Under the pieces are notes generated by a model. The model was not told where the DNA came from, searched no databases, and was given only the letters and a program-made list of their open reading frames with translations. Below, piece after piece: positions 44,703 through 54,129 of a stretch of DNA of 64,000 bases (position 1 is its first letter; every line of letters starts with the position of its first letter). The DNA comes from Cupriavidus basilensis OR16. GTDB taxonomy: Bacteria; Pseudomonadota; Gammaproteobacteria; Burkholderiales; Burkholderiaceae. Made by a program: the position numbers and the translations under genes. The DNA lies in NCBI RefSeq assembly GCF_000243095.1, contig NZ_AHJE01000045.1, positions 36,831 through 100,830 of the forward strand. The letters are read 5' to 3'.

Positions 44703-44958
44703 GATCAGCCAATGTCGCCTCCTCTCGGCTGGCGCCTTCTTCAAGGGCGGTTGGGATGGAACGCTATCCCTTGAGATGTCTGACCTCCAATTCGATCATT
44801 CGACATCCGAGTGGAAATCCTCGACAATCTCCACACTTTGGTTTGGTTGCATTGCGTTGCCGCCTTGGGGGCCTGCGAGACAAGGGGCAATGTGATACGA
44901 CGAACACCGTGTCGTATTTCCCGATGTCCTGTCCAAATTTGCCGATTGGAATCCTACG

Positions 44959-45708
44959 ATGCCCGGACCATTCGCTGTAGCTGCAGCCCAATCCATTTCT
45001 GTTCCCGGTGACGTCAGGCGAAACGTCGAATTGCATCTGGCGTTTCTACGCGAGGCTGCCGTGAGGCACGCGCGCCTCGTCGTGTTTCCCGAGCTTTCCC
45101 TGACTGGATACGAAAGCAGCCTTGCGAAGGAAGTGGCGATCCACGACGACGACACACGCCTCATACCACTCCGGGACGAATGCGTTCGAAGCAGGCTGAC
45201 CGCCGTTGTGGGCGCTCCCTTGCGTTTCGGCGACGGGGTACGAATCGGGGCGCTGACGTTGACGTCGAACGGCAAAATCTCCAGCTATACCAAGCAATAC
45301 CTGCATCCAGGAGAAGACACGACGTTTGTGCCCGGATCGGGCGGGCCGCCATTTTCCGTCGATGGCGAAATCATCGCGCTCGCCGTTTGCGCGGACACGG
45401 GCCATTTGGAGCATGCGGCTCAGGCGTCCGCCACGGGCGCGAACCTGTATGCGGTGGGCGCTCTGATCACCGCGAACGGCTATGCGACAGACACCGCATT
45501 GCTTCAGCAATATGCAACACAGCATCGTTTCGCCGTGCTGATGGCCAACCACGGCGGAGATACCGGCGGATGGTCGCCGATAGGCAAAAGTGCATTTTGG
45601 GACGAGAAAGGTAGCCGCATCGTCGCTGCCGACGGACCTGGCGCCGCGCTGGTGATCGCAAGCAGGACGGACGTCGGCTGGCACGGTGAAGTCGTTTCGC
45701 TGCGATGA
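44959..45708 (+). CDS. Carbon-nitrogen hydrolase (nitrilase superfamily)
   Basis: A 249-aa hydrolase that cleaves amide or nitrile C-N bonds. The catalytic triad is visible: Glu45 in VVFPELSLTGYE, Lys112 in SYTKQYLHPGED and Cys144 in ALAVCADTGH. There is no signal peptide. The length is typical of the stand-alone amidase branches. The gene has 257 bp of mostly eroded sequence upstream and no obvious operon partner. Confidence 0.9.
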   Translation: MPGPFAVAAAQSISVPGDVRRNVELHLAFLREAAVRHARLVVFPELSLTGYESSLAKEVAIHDDDTRLIPLRDECVRSRLTAVVGAPLRFGDGVRIGALTLTSNGKISSYTKQYLHPGEDTTFVPGSGGPPFSVDGEIIALAVCADTGHLEHAAQASATGANLYAVGALITANGYATDTALLQQYATQHRFAVLMANHGGDTGGWSPIGKSAFWDEKGSRIVAADGPGAALVIASRTDVGWHGEVVSLR

Positions 45709-45825
45709 AACATTCGAATGACTCGACCGGTTGAACCCACAACCAGAACCAATCGGTCAGCCATCCCCTCAGACCTGAACAGCAAAGGACGTCCGGGACG
45801 CGTTCCATCAACCTGCGGATAGGTT

Positions 45826-46305
45826 TCAGCCCAGCCGTGCCGCCTCTATCGCGGCGATGTCGATCTTCGTCATGGTCATCATCGCTTCGAATGCGCGCTT
45901 GGCCGCCGCGCGATCGGGGTCGGATATTGCCGCGATGAGGGCGCGCGGGGTGATCTGCCATGACAATCCCCATCGGTCCTTGCACCAGCCGCATGCGCTT
46001 TCCTGGCCGCCATTGCCGACGATTGCGTTCCACAAGCGGTCGGTTTCGGCCTGGTCGTCCGTTGCGATTTGAAAAGAGAAGGCCTCGTTGTGCTTGAAAT
46101 GCGGGCCGCCGTTCAGCCCGAGGCAAGGGATGCCGACGACGGTGAACTCAACCGTCAGGACATCGCCTTGCTTGCCGTCGGGATAGTCGCCCGGTGCGCG
46201 GTGGACGGCGCCGACAGCGCTGTCGGGGAATGTTTCGGCATAGAAGTTTGCGGCGTCAACGGCGTCGGCTTCGTACCACAAACAGATCGTGTTCTTGCTG
46301 GTCAT
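45826..46305 (-). CDS. PhnB-like VOC family protein
   Basis: A 159-aa protein of the PhnB / 3-demethylubiquinone methyltransferase-like VOC group: ICLWYEADAVDAANFYAETF at the N-terminus, TVVGIPCLGLNGGPHFKHNE, and the closing CGWCKDRWGLSWQITP. The function of this group is mostly unknown. The start at 46305 has an AGGAG site. It is the first of three small minus-strand genes (with the NTF2-like and GST genes) likely to be stress- or xenobiotic-related. Confidence 0.88.
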   Translation of the reverse strand: MTSKNTICLWYEADAVDAANFYAETFPDSAVGAVHRAPGDYPDGKQGDVLTVEFTVVGIPCLGLNGGPHFKHNEAFSFQIATDDQAETDRLWNAIVGNGGQESACGWCKDRWGLSWQITPRALIAAISDPDRAAAKRAFEAMMTMTKIDIAAIEAARLG

Positions 46306-46465
46306 TTCGAGTCTCCTGAAGAGTTGAGCACCGGCATCCGCCACCGTCAGGATAACTCCAATCGTTGACATCATAGCCTCGGAAACGCAACCAGCTTCTC
46401 CACCTCGCGCGGCCCGGGAGGAATCACTTCGTCGATCCGAGTGAGCCAGCGCGGTGGCGACCCGT

Positions 46466-46828
46466 TCAGGGCAGCGGGTCGAAGAAGAGATAAACGGCGG
46501 CTATGCGGCCTTCGCGGGCAATGATGAAGTCAGTTCCAGCGTAAGCGGGAGCCTCGCCTGGACGGCCGGATACCCATCGGATCCGCCCGCCATCGCCCAA
46601 CACTTCGGGCTCGGCGATTGGCTGGTACTGGAAGTCAGGGTGGGTTGCCTTGATCTCGCCCGCGATTCGATCGATCTCGTTACGGCCGCGGAAGATGCCG
46701 GTGTTGGGGTCATGGAATACGCAATCCTCGATGAAGATTTCATCGATGACCGCGCGCCGACGCGCGGGATCGCTCTCACCGAAGACGTCGAGATTGCGCC
46801 TCAGTAGTGTTGAAATGCTGTTGGACAT
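46466..46828 (-). CDS. SnoaL/NTF2-fold protein
   Basis: A 120-aa NTF2-like protein (starting MSNSISTLLRRNLDVFGESD) with FIEDCVFHDPNTGIFRGRNE and DFIIAREGRIAAVYLFFDPL, the usual cone-fold pattern. Such proteins act as isomerases, hydrolases or ligand binders. An AAGGAGG site precedes the start. The role is unknown. Confidence 0.85.
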   Translation of the reverse strand: MSNSISTLLRRNLDVFGESDPARRRAVIDEIFIEDCVFHDPNTGIFRGRNEIDRIAGEIKATHPDFQYQPIAEPEVLGDGGRIRWVSGRPGEAPAYAGTDFIIAREGRIAAVYLFFDPLP

Positions 46829-46912
46829 GGGTTGCCTCCTTCAGGCAGGTAGTTGTCTATCAACCGCCTATCACTGTAGATCGATGCTAGCTACAGCGAC
46901 GCGGTGGTCGGA

Positions 46913-47542
46913 TTACTGAGCAAGCGCCAAGGTCTTTTCGATGCCTCTGGCGACGGCAGGTCGAGCCGAGATCTCGGCGTACCATCGCGCGACGAATGGG
47001 AACTTGTCGAGGGTCGCGCCGACGGCCTGATGGCGCCACACCCACCCGAAATGGGCGATGTCCGCAATGCTGTAGGCGTCACCTGCGACGTACGGTTGAT
47101 GCTGAAGGCCGTGATTGAGCACGCCCAGTGCCCGCTCAACCTCCGATAGCGCGCGCGCTTGGGCCTCGGGTTGGGGCGACGACTGATTCGCGACCAGAAA
47201 CGCTTGGAGGAACGCAGGGCTAAGGCCGGACGCGTGGAAGAAGAGTTGCTCGAAGACCTTGCCCCGGCGGGGGCCATTCTTCGGAAGAAGTTGTCCGGTC
47301 TTCTCAGCAAGGTAGACCAGGATCGCGGCGGATTCGCTGAGGACCACATCGCCGTCTCCGAGAACGGAGCGGTCGATGAGAACGGGGACTTTCGCGTTGG
47401 GATTCATCGCCTTGAAGGCGTCGGTCCTCTGCTCGCCCTGGCGCAGGTTGACGGGAACGAGCCGATAGTCGAGCCCCATCTCTTCCAATGCGATCGGGAC
47501 TTTGACGCTGTTGGGCGTGGGGAATGCGAGAACTTCAATCAT
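46913..47542 (-). CDS. Glutathione S-transferase
   Basis: A 209-aa GST. The thioredoxin-like N-domain has TPNSVKVPIALEEMGLDYRL, NPNAKVPVLID with the cis-Pro, and LSESAAILVYLAEK with the glutathione-contact Glu-Ser. The C-domain has YSIADIAHFGWVWR with the N-capping Ser. It resembles the Nu/YfcG-type bacterial class. The start at 47542 gives the normal N-terminus. A divergent LysR gene 134 bp away is the likely regulator. Confidence 0.92.
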   Translation of the reverse strand: MIEVLAFPTPNSVKVPIALEEMGLDYRLVPVNLRQGEQRTDAFKAMNPNAKVPVLIDRSVLGDGDVVLSESAAILVYLAEKTGQLLPKNGPRRGKVFEQLFFHASGLSPAFLQAFLVANQSSPQPEAQARALSEVERALGVLNHGLQHQPYVAGDAYSIADIAHFGWVWRHQAVGATLDKFPFVARWYAEISARPAVARGIEKTLALAQ

Positions 47543-47676
47543 TGTCGTATTTTTTCCTTGTGGCGGACTGGAGCGGCCCAAGCCGCTCCGGGATCCCAGT
47601 GGGGTAAGACAAATTTATGGCGGTATGCTATTTTTTGAAATAGAAATGATTGAAAACCATCGTTGCAGGATTGTCG

Positions 47677-48591
47677 ATGTCAAAGCTCCCGGATTTCGAA
47701 GGGCTAGCGATGTTCGCGAAGGTCGCCGAAGAAGGCTCGTTCGCTGCGGCGGCCACGGCCATGGGTGTCTCGGTCGCCACTGTCTCTCGGGCCGTTACCC
47801 GCCTTGAAGAGCGGCTCGGGGGCCGGCTGTTCAACCGTACCTCCCGAAGACTGGCACTCACGGACTATGGCCACACACTCGCCGAACGAGCGGCGAAAAT
47901 CTATGCCGATGCCGAGGAGGCCGAGGATTTCGCCCGTGAGACGTCAAGCCGACCGCGCGGTCTGGTCAAGCTCGCTGCGCCGTTCACTTTTGGCGCTCGG
48001 TGGGTAGCCCCGCTGTTGCCCGAGTTCTTCCGGACCTACCCGGATATTTCCGTGGATCTTCATCTCACGGATGCCCATGCCGATCTGATTGGCGAAGGCT
48101 TCGATGCCGCCCTGCGCATCGCCATCATGGAAGATTCATCGCTCGTCGCGCGTCACATTGCACATGTGCGTCGGTTTGTCGTGGCATCCCCCGCCTACCT
48201 GGCTCGCTATGGTCGTCCGCAGCACCCGCAAGATCTGAGCGCCCACCAGTGTCTTACTTACATGAACAGGAGTAAGCGCGATGTTTGGCGCTTTACCCAC
48301 GAAAGTGGCGAGGAATGCGCGGTTGCACCAAGCGGGGCGTTGCGAGGAACGAGCGTGGAAGCTTTGCTGCCCGCTGTCCTCGCGGGACTTGCCATCACTG
48401 AGATCCCTGAGTTTGTTGCGACGCAGTATTTTTCCGACAATCAACTTGAACCGATCTTGACTGACTGGCGCTTGCCCGAAGGCGGGCTTTATTTCGTCAC
48501 GCCCACTGCCCGTGCGCGACCGGCAAAGGTTAGCGCGCTGGCCGACTTCTTCATCGCCAAGCTGACCACGGCAGATTGGCGCGCAAAGTGA
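47677..48591 (+). CDS. LysR family regulator (divergent from GST)
   Basis: A 304-aa LysR protein of the CrgA/DmlR group: MSKLPDFEGLAMFAKVAEEG, the helix-turn-helix MGVSVATVSRAVTRLEERLG, FNRTSRRLALTDYG and an effector domain ending ARPAKVSALADFF. The ATG at 47677 suits the family start better than the upstream TTG (47650). It probably controls the adjacent GST gene. Confidence 0.92.
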   Translation: MSKLPDFEGLAMFAKVAEEGSFAAAATAMGVSVATVSRAVTRLEERLGGRLFNRTSRRLALTDYGHTLAERAAKIYADAEEAEDFARETSSRPRGLVKLAAPFTFGARWVAPLLPEFFRTYPDISVDLHLTDAHADLIGEGFDAALRIAIMEDSSLVARHIAHVRRFVVASPAYLARYGRPQHPQDLSAHQCLTYMNRSKRDVWRFTHESGEECAVAPSGALRGTSVEALLPAVLAGLAITEIPEFVATQYFSDNQLEPILTDWRLPEGGLYFVTPTARARPAKVSALADFFIAKLTTADWRAK

Positions 48592-48790
48592 TGGCGTGAT
48601 GCGTGTCCAGGAGCACGGCACTTGGGAGACATCTAGTTCGATGTGCGCAAGTCGAGCAGCACCTTGCCACCCTTGATTGCGTGAGCGACGGCCTTTGGGC
48701 AGTCCGCTTGCTGAAGACGGATCATTGGGCACGGGCGCTTACCGGACCGTGCAAAAACTATAATAAGGCGTCATCAGGAAGGAGGCGGCA

Positions 48791-49783
48791 ATGCGCGCAC
48801 CGGCTCTCTCAACGGTACTCGCTGCGTGCGTTCTGGCTGGAGTTGCCTCTCTGGCTGGCGCCCAGGGGGCCGCATCGGTGCGCATCCAGAGCTACGCGGT
48901 GCCGGCCGGCGCGCATCCCCATGACGTAGCGCCCGCCCAGGATGGCTCCGTGTGGTACACGGCCCAGCCACTTGGCGCGCTCGGGCGGCTGGATCCGGCG
49001 ACCGGCAAGACCACGCACATCCCGCTCGGTCGCGATGCCGCGCCGCACGGCGTCATCGTCGGGCCGGACGGAGCGGCCTGGATCACGGACGGTGGCCAGA
49101 ACGCAATCGTACGAGTCGACCCCGCCACGCGCGCCTTGAAGCGATTCCCCCTCCCAGCCGGGCACCCGAATGCCAATTTGAACACCGCCGTGTTCGACGC
49201 GCAGGGGCACCTTTGGTTTACCGGGCAAAACGGCGTTTACGGGGAACTCGACCCCATAGGCCGCATACGTATTTTTGATGCCCCTAATGGGGCGGGGCCA
49301 TACGGCATCACCATCACACCAGGCGGCGATGTCTATTACGCTTCACTGGCTGGCAACTATATTGCCCGCATCGATAAGGCTACCGGCGCCGCGCATGTCA
49401 TCGTGCCGCCCACGCCGTACGCGGGCCCACGCCGCATCTGGTCGGACTCCAAAGGCACCTTGTGGGTCAGCGAATGGACCGCCGGCAAGCTTGGCGCCTA
49501 CGATCCAGCCACCGAGCGCTGGCGCGAGTGGCGCCTGCCCGGTGACGGCCCTCACGCTTATGCCGTGTATGTCGATGAACGAGACAAAGTGTGGCTAAGC
49601 GACTGGGGCGCGAATGCCGTCTTGCGCTTCGATCCGCAAACTGGTCGCTTTGAGCGCTTCACCAGTTCGCGGCCGCACGCCAACGTGCGGCAAATGCTCG
49701 GCCGCCCGGGCGAAGTCTGGACGGCTGAGTCGGGGACTGACCAGTTGGTCGTCTATCGTTTCAAGGAGGGGGCGCGGGAGTAG
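48791..49783 (+). CDS. Vgb-like (virginiamycin B lyase family) beta-propeller protein
   Basis: A 330-aa exported protein: signal peptide MRAPALSTVLAACVLAGVAS, then seven-bladed propeller repeats of the streptogramin-lyase type (GSVWYTAQPLGALGRLDPAT, then GAAWITDGGQNAIVRVDP, WSDSKGTLWVSEWTAGKLG and VWLSDWGANAVLRFDP). Real antibiotic lyase activity is not implied; many homologues are generic periplasmic propellers. It has a very good AGGAAGGAGG site. The 199 bp upstream hold a fragment that may be the end of an oxidoreductase. Confidence 0.87.
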   Translation: MRAPALSTVLAACVLAGVASLAGAQGAASVRIQSYAVPAGAHPHDVAPAQDGSVWYTAQPLGALGRLDPATGKTTHIPLGRDAAPHGVIVGPDGAAWITDGGQNAIVRVDPATRALKRFPLPAGHPNANLNTAVFDAQGHLWFTGQNGVYGELDPIGRIRIFDAPNGAGPYGITITPGGDVYYASLAGNYIARIDKATGAAHVIVPPTPYAGPRRIWSDSKGTLWVSEWTAGKLGAYDPATERWREWRLPGDGPHAYAVYVDERDKVWLSDWGANAVLRFDPQTGRFERFTSSRPHANVRQMLGRPGEVWTAESGTDQLVVYRFKEGARE

Positions 49784-49862
49784 TCGCGAACCGACATTAT
49801 CTGCAACCGACCAAACTCGGTCCGGCGGTCAGCGGCTATAACCTGAGAGCGCGGGGTGATCG

Positions 49863-51065
49863 TCAGGTCGTCGAGCGATCCGGGTCGAGATAGCGCTCAA
49901 CGAGCCGGGACCAGAACGCAGCGCCTACCGTAAGGTTCTGATTGTTGAAGTCGTAGTGCGGACTATGCAGGCCCCGTCCATGATCGGCAGGACCGTTCCC
50001 GATGCGCAGAAAACAACCCGGACGCGCTTGCAGCATATAGGCGAAATCCTCGCTGCCCATGAGCATTTCCATGTTGTCGTTCACTGCGTCGCTCCCTACC
50101 AGCTCCCTGGCGACCTCGATGGCGAAGCGCGTCTCTTCGTCGGTATTGCTGACAACCGGGTACCCTTCGACATAGTCGATGATCGCGTCGACTTCGAAGC
50201 TCTTGGCTTGGGCATTCACGAGCGCGACGATCCTGTCCTTCAGCAAGGCTCGAACGGCCGGGTCAAACGATCGTACGCTCAAGCTCAGCTCGACCTGGCC
50301 GGGGATAACGTTGGGGGCTTCTCCCCCCGCGATTTTCCCGACCGTGATCACGGCCGCCTTCGTCGGGTCGACGTTTCGCGCAATAATGGTCTGCAACCCC
50401 ATCACAATGCTGGATGCGGCGACGATGGGATCGTGGGCGAGATGCGGCCTGGCCGCATGCCCGCCCTGGCCGACGATCTTGATATATACGCGATCGCCTG
50501 CCGCCATGAATGCGCCCGAGCGAAACATGAACGTGCCGGCTGGCTTGCCCGGGTGGTTATGCAAGGCAAAGACGGCGTCGCATGGGAACCGCTCGAAAAG
50601 CCCCTCGGCAACCATCAGCTTGGCGCCGCTGTCGAACCCGCGTTCTTCCGCCGGCTGAAAGATCAGGTTCACCGTGCCGTCAAACCGCCGCGTTTGCGCG
50701 AGATGCTTCGCCGCGCCCAGTAGCATTGCCGTGTGGCCATCATGGCCACACGCATGCATTTTCCCGGGATTCCTGCTCGCGTGTGCGAAGGTGTTCGCTT
50801 CATGAATCGGCAACGCGTCGAGATCGGCCCGGATGCCGATCGTGCGGCGACCGTTGCCTACCGTGAGCGTTCCGACCAGCCCCGTCTTCGCGATATGCCT
50901 GTGAACCTGAAAACCGTAGGCTTGCAGCCGCTCGGCCACGAGATCCGAGGTCTCGTTCTCGCTGAAAGCCAGTTCCGGGTTGCAGTGCAATTGATAGCGC
51001 AAGCGTGCGAGATCCGGCTCATGCGGCGCCATATCGGTCAGGGATGTAAAAAGCTTGAACGGCAT
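49863..51065 (-). CDS. M20 family amidohydrolase (hippurate/aminoacylase-like)
   Basis: A 400-aa metallopeptidase-fold amidohydrolase. Metal-ligand regions: IGIRADLDALPIHE, GKMHACGHDGHTAML with Cys/His, QPAEERGFDSGAKLMV with the catalytic Glu pair and FALHNHPGKPAG. It removes acyl groups from N-acyl amino acids or similar amides. The next gene upstream, the broken YfcC-type transporter, probably once imported its substrate, and a divergent LysR gene beyond completes a typical catabolic unit. Confidence 0.9.
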   Translation of the reverse strand: MPFKLFTSLTDMAPHEPDLARLRYQLHCNPELAFSENETSDLVAERLQAYGFQVHRHIAKTGLVGTLTVGNGRRTIGIRADLDALPIHEANTFAHASRNPGKMHACGHDGHTAMLLGAAKHLAQTRRFDGTVNLIFQPAEERGFDSGAKLMVAEGLFERFPCDAVFALHNHPGKPAGTFMFRSGAFMAAGDRVYIKIVGQGGHAARPHLAHDPIVAASSIVMGLQTIIARNVDPTKAAVITVGKIAGGEAPNVIPGQVELSLSVRSFDPAVRALLKDRIVALVNAQAKSFEVDAIIDYVEGYPVVSNTDEETRFAIEVARELVGSDAVNDNMEMLMGSEDFAYMLQARPGCFLRIGNGPADHGRGLHSPHYDFNNQNLTVGAAFWSRLVERYLDPDRSTT

Positions 51066-51154
51066 TGAGAGTCTCTACGAACGATGGGTTGAGGACGACG
51101 GTTGCGCGGCGCCATGGGCTGTCCTTGCGTCGACGCGGGGCGAGCTGCGACGGC

Positions 51155-52364
51155 TCAGAACGGTCCCCAATGAATAAGGACACCGACTATCAATGCGCCA
51201 ATGCAGACGACGCCCCACAGCAGGATGAGCGGCATGACGAATCGCACCCATTGTCCGTAGGGAATCCGCGCGGTCGCGAGCACGGCCATCAAGACCCCGG
51301 ACGTTGGATTGAAGCAATTCATGATCCCTTCGCCCAGGAGAACGGCTTGCACGGTGACCTGGCGCGTCAGGTGAAGGGCGTCTCCCAGCGGCGCGAAAAT
51401 GGGGATCAATGCCGCCGACTCCCCCGACCCTGACGAGATCGCAACGTCGGATCAGTTTTCCCGTACCCCCCCCAGGTGGGCCGCACTCTGCAGATCAGAC
51501 CCGAGCCAATGGCGATGATCATGAACATCGAGATCATCTCGACCTCGCCCCAGTGCAGTTCTATGGCGCCGAAGACAAAGGTACAGAGCGCGACGGTGGA
51601 TAAGGTGATCGCGGCGATCTGCCGCCACGTCAGCCGTGTGGTGCTTTCCACCGGCACAGTCGTGATGGCCTCCTCATCGGCGATCAGGAATCTCGGCGCA
51701 AGCGGATTCCGCCGATATGCCCGGACCTTGAGAATGAGGAATCCCATCGTCGCAATGACAAAGAGGGCGTACACCACGGCGCGAAACCCGATCCCGGAGA
51801 ACATGGGCAATTCCGCCAGGCGTTGCGATATGCCCGTTGTCGCCGGATTGAGAACGGCACTGTTGAAACCCGAATATGTCCCCAGGTAGATGAAGGCCAC
51901 GCCGAAGACGGCGGGCAGGCGCAACGAACGCGCGATCAGGAGGCCCAGCGGCACGAACGCCACCACCGAATTGGTGACTACGCCCACGGTCCCCAACAGC
52001 GAGAAGATGATGCAGACGGTGAGAATGACCGAGACATCCTGCGCATTGGATCCGGCGCCGATGCGACCGAGTGCGGCCTTTACCGCGCCGGTTTTCTCCA
52101 GCACGGCCAGTGCACCGCCGGTAAACAGAATCAGGAAGATGATCGGCGCCGAGGCGATCATGCCTTTCGCGATTGCCAGGAAGACCGCCCCGAGACCGAT
52201 GCCGTTCTGCGGAACGCGCTTGAGGCTATTGGGAACCACGAAGCTGATGCCATTCTTGACCACACGGTCGAATTCACCGGCGGGAATGATCCATGTGGCG
52301 ATCGCCGCGAGCAGCAGTACCATGCCTCGGAGTATGTGCCAGAAACGGAGGTAAAAGCTGACAT
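51155..52364 (-). pseudogene. YfcC-family basic amino-acid/dicarboxylate carrier with internal deletion
   Basis: Polytopic membrane carrier. The recognisable N-terminal part includes AAIATWIIPAGEFDRVV, LILFTGGALAVLEKTGAV, TVGVVTNSVVAFVPLGL and YLGTYSGFNSAVLNPATTG. After GLICRVRPTWGG (about 51475, at an eight-C run) the frame breaks. The protein resumes in another frame with ISSGSGESAALIPIFAPLGD and runs to VLIHWGPF. Some 60-90 residues between these points are missing. The 5' end also looks shifted by one base (MSAFTS... then RFWHIL). It is probably inactive. It neighbours an M20 amidohydrolase gene. Confidence 0.78.
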
Positions 52365-52379
52365 CCGAATGTGCGAAAA

Positions 52380-52398
52380 TGTTGCATTGGATGCAACA
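52380..52398. promoter_or_regulatory. LysR operator candidate TGTTGCAT-tgg-ATGCAACA
   Basis: A perfect 8-bp inverted repeat with a 3-bp centre lies 10 bp upstream of the LysR start at 52409 and just before the divergent transporter gene. It fits the LysR T-N11-A rule and autoregulation. Its presence argues against starting the LysR gene at 52379 or 52391. Confidence 0.6.
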
Positions 52399-52408
52399 GG
52401 AGGCGCGC

Positions 52409-53323
52409 ATGCCGACAGAGGGCGAGGGGATCAGCGAGCGCACGCTCGAGTACCTGGGAGCGGTGGCAAAACATGGGGGAATGCGGCAGGCCGCCGAGTC
52501 TCTGGGCGTGAACGTTTCAACCATCAGCCGGCAGATCGCATCGACGGAACGTCACCTGAGACTGTCGCTGGTGTCGCGGCGAGGGCGAAGTATCTCGCTC
52601 ACGCAAGTGGGGCTTGCCGCCGTCGAGTACGGCCAGGAGCGGGAGCGTCATGCAAAGCGCTTTCGCGCACAGCTCGCCGAGTATCGCGACCTCCGACGCG
52701 GGCACGTCACGTTGGCGGCTGGTGAGGGGCTGGTCGGGAGCCTGATCTCAGTGGTGATCACACGTTTCCATCAAAAGTACCCGGATATCGCCATTGATAT
52801 CCGCACGGGCGCATTGCCGGATTTGATTCGCATGGTTCGGGACGATGAGGCCGACATCTGCGTCTCGATCGGTACCTCGCGCGATCCGCTCCTGAATGCC
52901 CGCTTGTTCCAGCGCGAACCGTTGTGCGCGATCGTGCCTGTCGGCCATCCGCTAGCTTCGAGAACCTCCGTGCGCATCGAAGATCTGGTGCACGATCCGC
53001 TCATTTTCATGTCGGGCAAGTTCGCGGTGCAGGGCTACGTGAATGCCATGTTCTGGGACGCCGACCTGAGTATCACGCCGACATTCACCTGTGATCTCTT
53101 TACCGTTGCATCGTCGCTCGCTGCGCAAGGGCTGGGCATTGCGTTCATGACGAAGTGGGCGGCAAAGGAAAAAGTCGACGCCGGACTCGTGGTGGCGGTG
53201 CCGCTTCAACATCCGATCGCCAATACGTTCGATCGCTATGTGGCAACGCGCGTGGGACGAAAACTGAGTCCTGCGGCCAACTTCCTGTGGAAGGAGATAG
53301 TGCGCCTGATGTCCTCCGTCTAG
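52409..53323 (+). CDS. LysR family regulator (YfcC/M20 cluster)
   Basis: A 304-aa regulator: ERTLEYLGAVAKHGGMRQAA, the helix-turn-helix LGVNVSTISRQIASTERHLR, and an effector domain with GHVTLAAGEGLVGSLISVVI and LAAQGLGIAFMTKWAAKEKV. ATG 52409 has AGGAGG at good distance. It is divergent from the damaged YfcC-type gene, with a palindrome between. It probably responds to the amide or amino acid handled by the cluster. Confidence 0.9.
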   Translation: MPTEGEGISERTLEYLGAVAKHGGMRQAAESLGVNVSTISRQIASTERHLRLSLVSRRGRSISLTQVGLAAVEYGQERERHAKRFRAQLAEYRDLRRGHVTLAAGEGLVGSLISVVITRFHQKYPDIAIDIRTGALPDLIRMVRDDEADICVSIGTSRDPLLNARLFQREPLCAIVPVGHPLASRTSVRIEDLVHDPLIFMSGKFAVQGYVNAMFWDADLSITPTFTCDLFTVASSLAAQGLGIAFMTKWAAKEKVDAGLVVAVPLQHPIANTFDRYVATRVGRKLSPAANFLWKEIVRLMSSV

Positions 53324-53432
53324 CAGGCAAGGCCGGCAAGCCCGAGCTTCGCTGGATGCACAAACTGCGCAAACTGCACAAGTGCAAGGAGCCGGCCTGA
53401 TGATCGGGAAGGGCGGCCCGAATGTCAGCAAA

Positions 53433-54041
53433 TCAGGCCGATTCCGGACCGTCGCCATTCTTCAACGCGCCTCGCACGAAAGACCGCACCGCAGCCAGGA
53501 TCTCACGTGCTTGCGCCGGGTCTTCCGTGGCGCGCGCGAGGATCATTCCGCCGACCATCGCCGCGAGCGCACCCGTTGCCTCGCATGTCCGTGCGTTGGG
53601 TTGCGCGGCTTGACTGCGCTGCCCGAGCCACTGCAAATAGGCGCTAACGTTTTCGCTGCAGGTGGTGCGCACCACGTCCTCATTCCGCGCGAGCTCCGTG
53701 CCGCACGCGGCAAGCACACAGCCCCGCTCGGGGTGCTCGCAGTGAACGGTGCTGAGGTAGGCGTCGGCAATTTCCACCAGCCCTGGGGGCTGCCCGTCCG
53801 CTGCATCCGCGGCGGTTCTCTCGAGAAAGGCGAATGTTTCGGCTGTCGCGTGCGCAAGCGCCTCGGCGATGAGCGCCTCCTTCGATGCAAAGTGCGCGTA
53901 GAAGCCCCCGTGCGTCAGGCCCGCACTTTTCATGATGGCTGCCACGCTAACACCGTCGGGGCCGCGCTCGCGGATTGCACTGGCCGCAGCGGCAACGATC
54001 CGCTCCCGCGTGGCCTGCTTGTGGTCTTCACTCCACGGCAT
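53433..54041 (-). CDS. TetR family repressor
   Basis: A 202-aa TetR protein: TRERIVAAAASAIRERGPDG and the recognition helix IMKSAGLTHGGFYAHFASKE, then a C-terminal TetR_C-type domain with HPERGCVLAACGTELARNED. The Cys residues in that block could sense electrophiles or thiol stress. It is divergent from a small membrane protein gene, and two matching operators lie between them. Confidence 0.92.
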   Translation of the reverse strand: MPWSEDHKQATRERIVAAAASAIRERGPDGVSVAAIMKSAGLTHGGFYAHFASKEALIAEALAHATAETFAFLERTAADAADGQPPGLVEIADAYLSTVHCEHPERGCVLAACGTELARNEDVVRTTCSENVSAYLQWLGQRSQAAQPNARTCEATGALAAMVGGMILARATEDPAQAREILAAVRSFVRGALKNGDGPESA

Positions 54042-54060
54042 GAATTCCTCCTGGTTTTAT

Positions 54061-54112
54061 TGACAAAATATGATCGGCAACATATTTTGTCAATATGACC
54101 GGCATCATATTG
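54061..54112. promoter_or_regulatory. Two tandem TetR operators
   Basis: Site 1, TGACAAAATATG-atcggcaa-CATATTTTGTCA (54061-54092), is a perfect 12-bp inverted repeat. Site 2, CAATATG-accggcat-CATATTG (54091-54112), shares the ATATG-n8-CATAT core and a similar spacer. They lie between the divergent tetR and membrane-protein genes and very probably control both. Confidence 0.8.
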
Positions 54113-54129
54113 TTGGACGGAGGTGTGCC

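Noticed and set aside
48640..48735. Minus-strand segment reading AVAHAIKGGKVLLDLRTSN-stop
   Set aside because: Resembles the end of a zinc-type quinone oxidoreductase, but only about 25 residues and no supporting context, so not called.
53330..53400. Frame ending ELRWMHKLRKLHKCKEPA-stop after the LysR gene
   Set aside because: Looks protein-like and may be a remnant, but too short to assign or to separate from chance.
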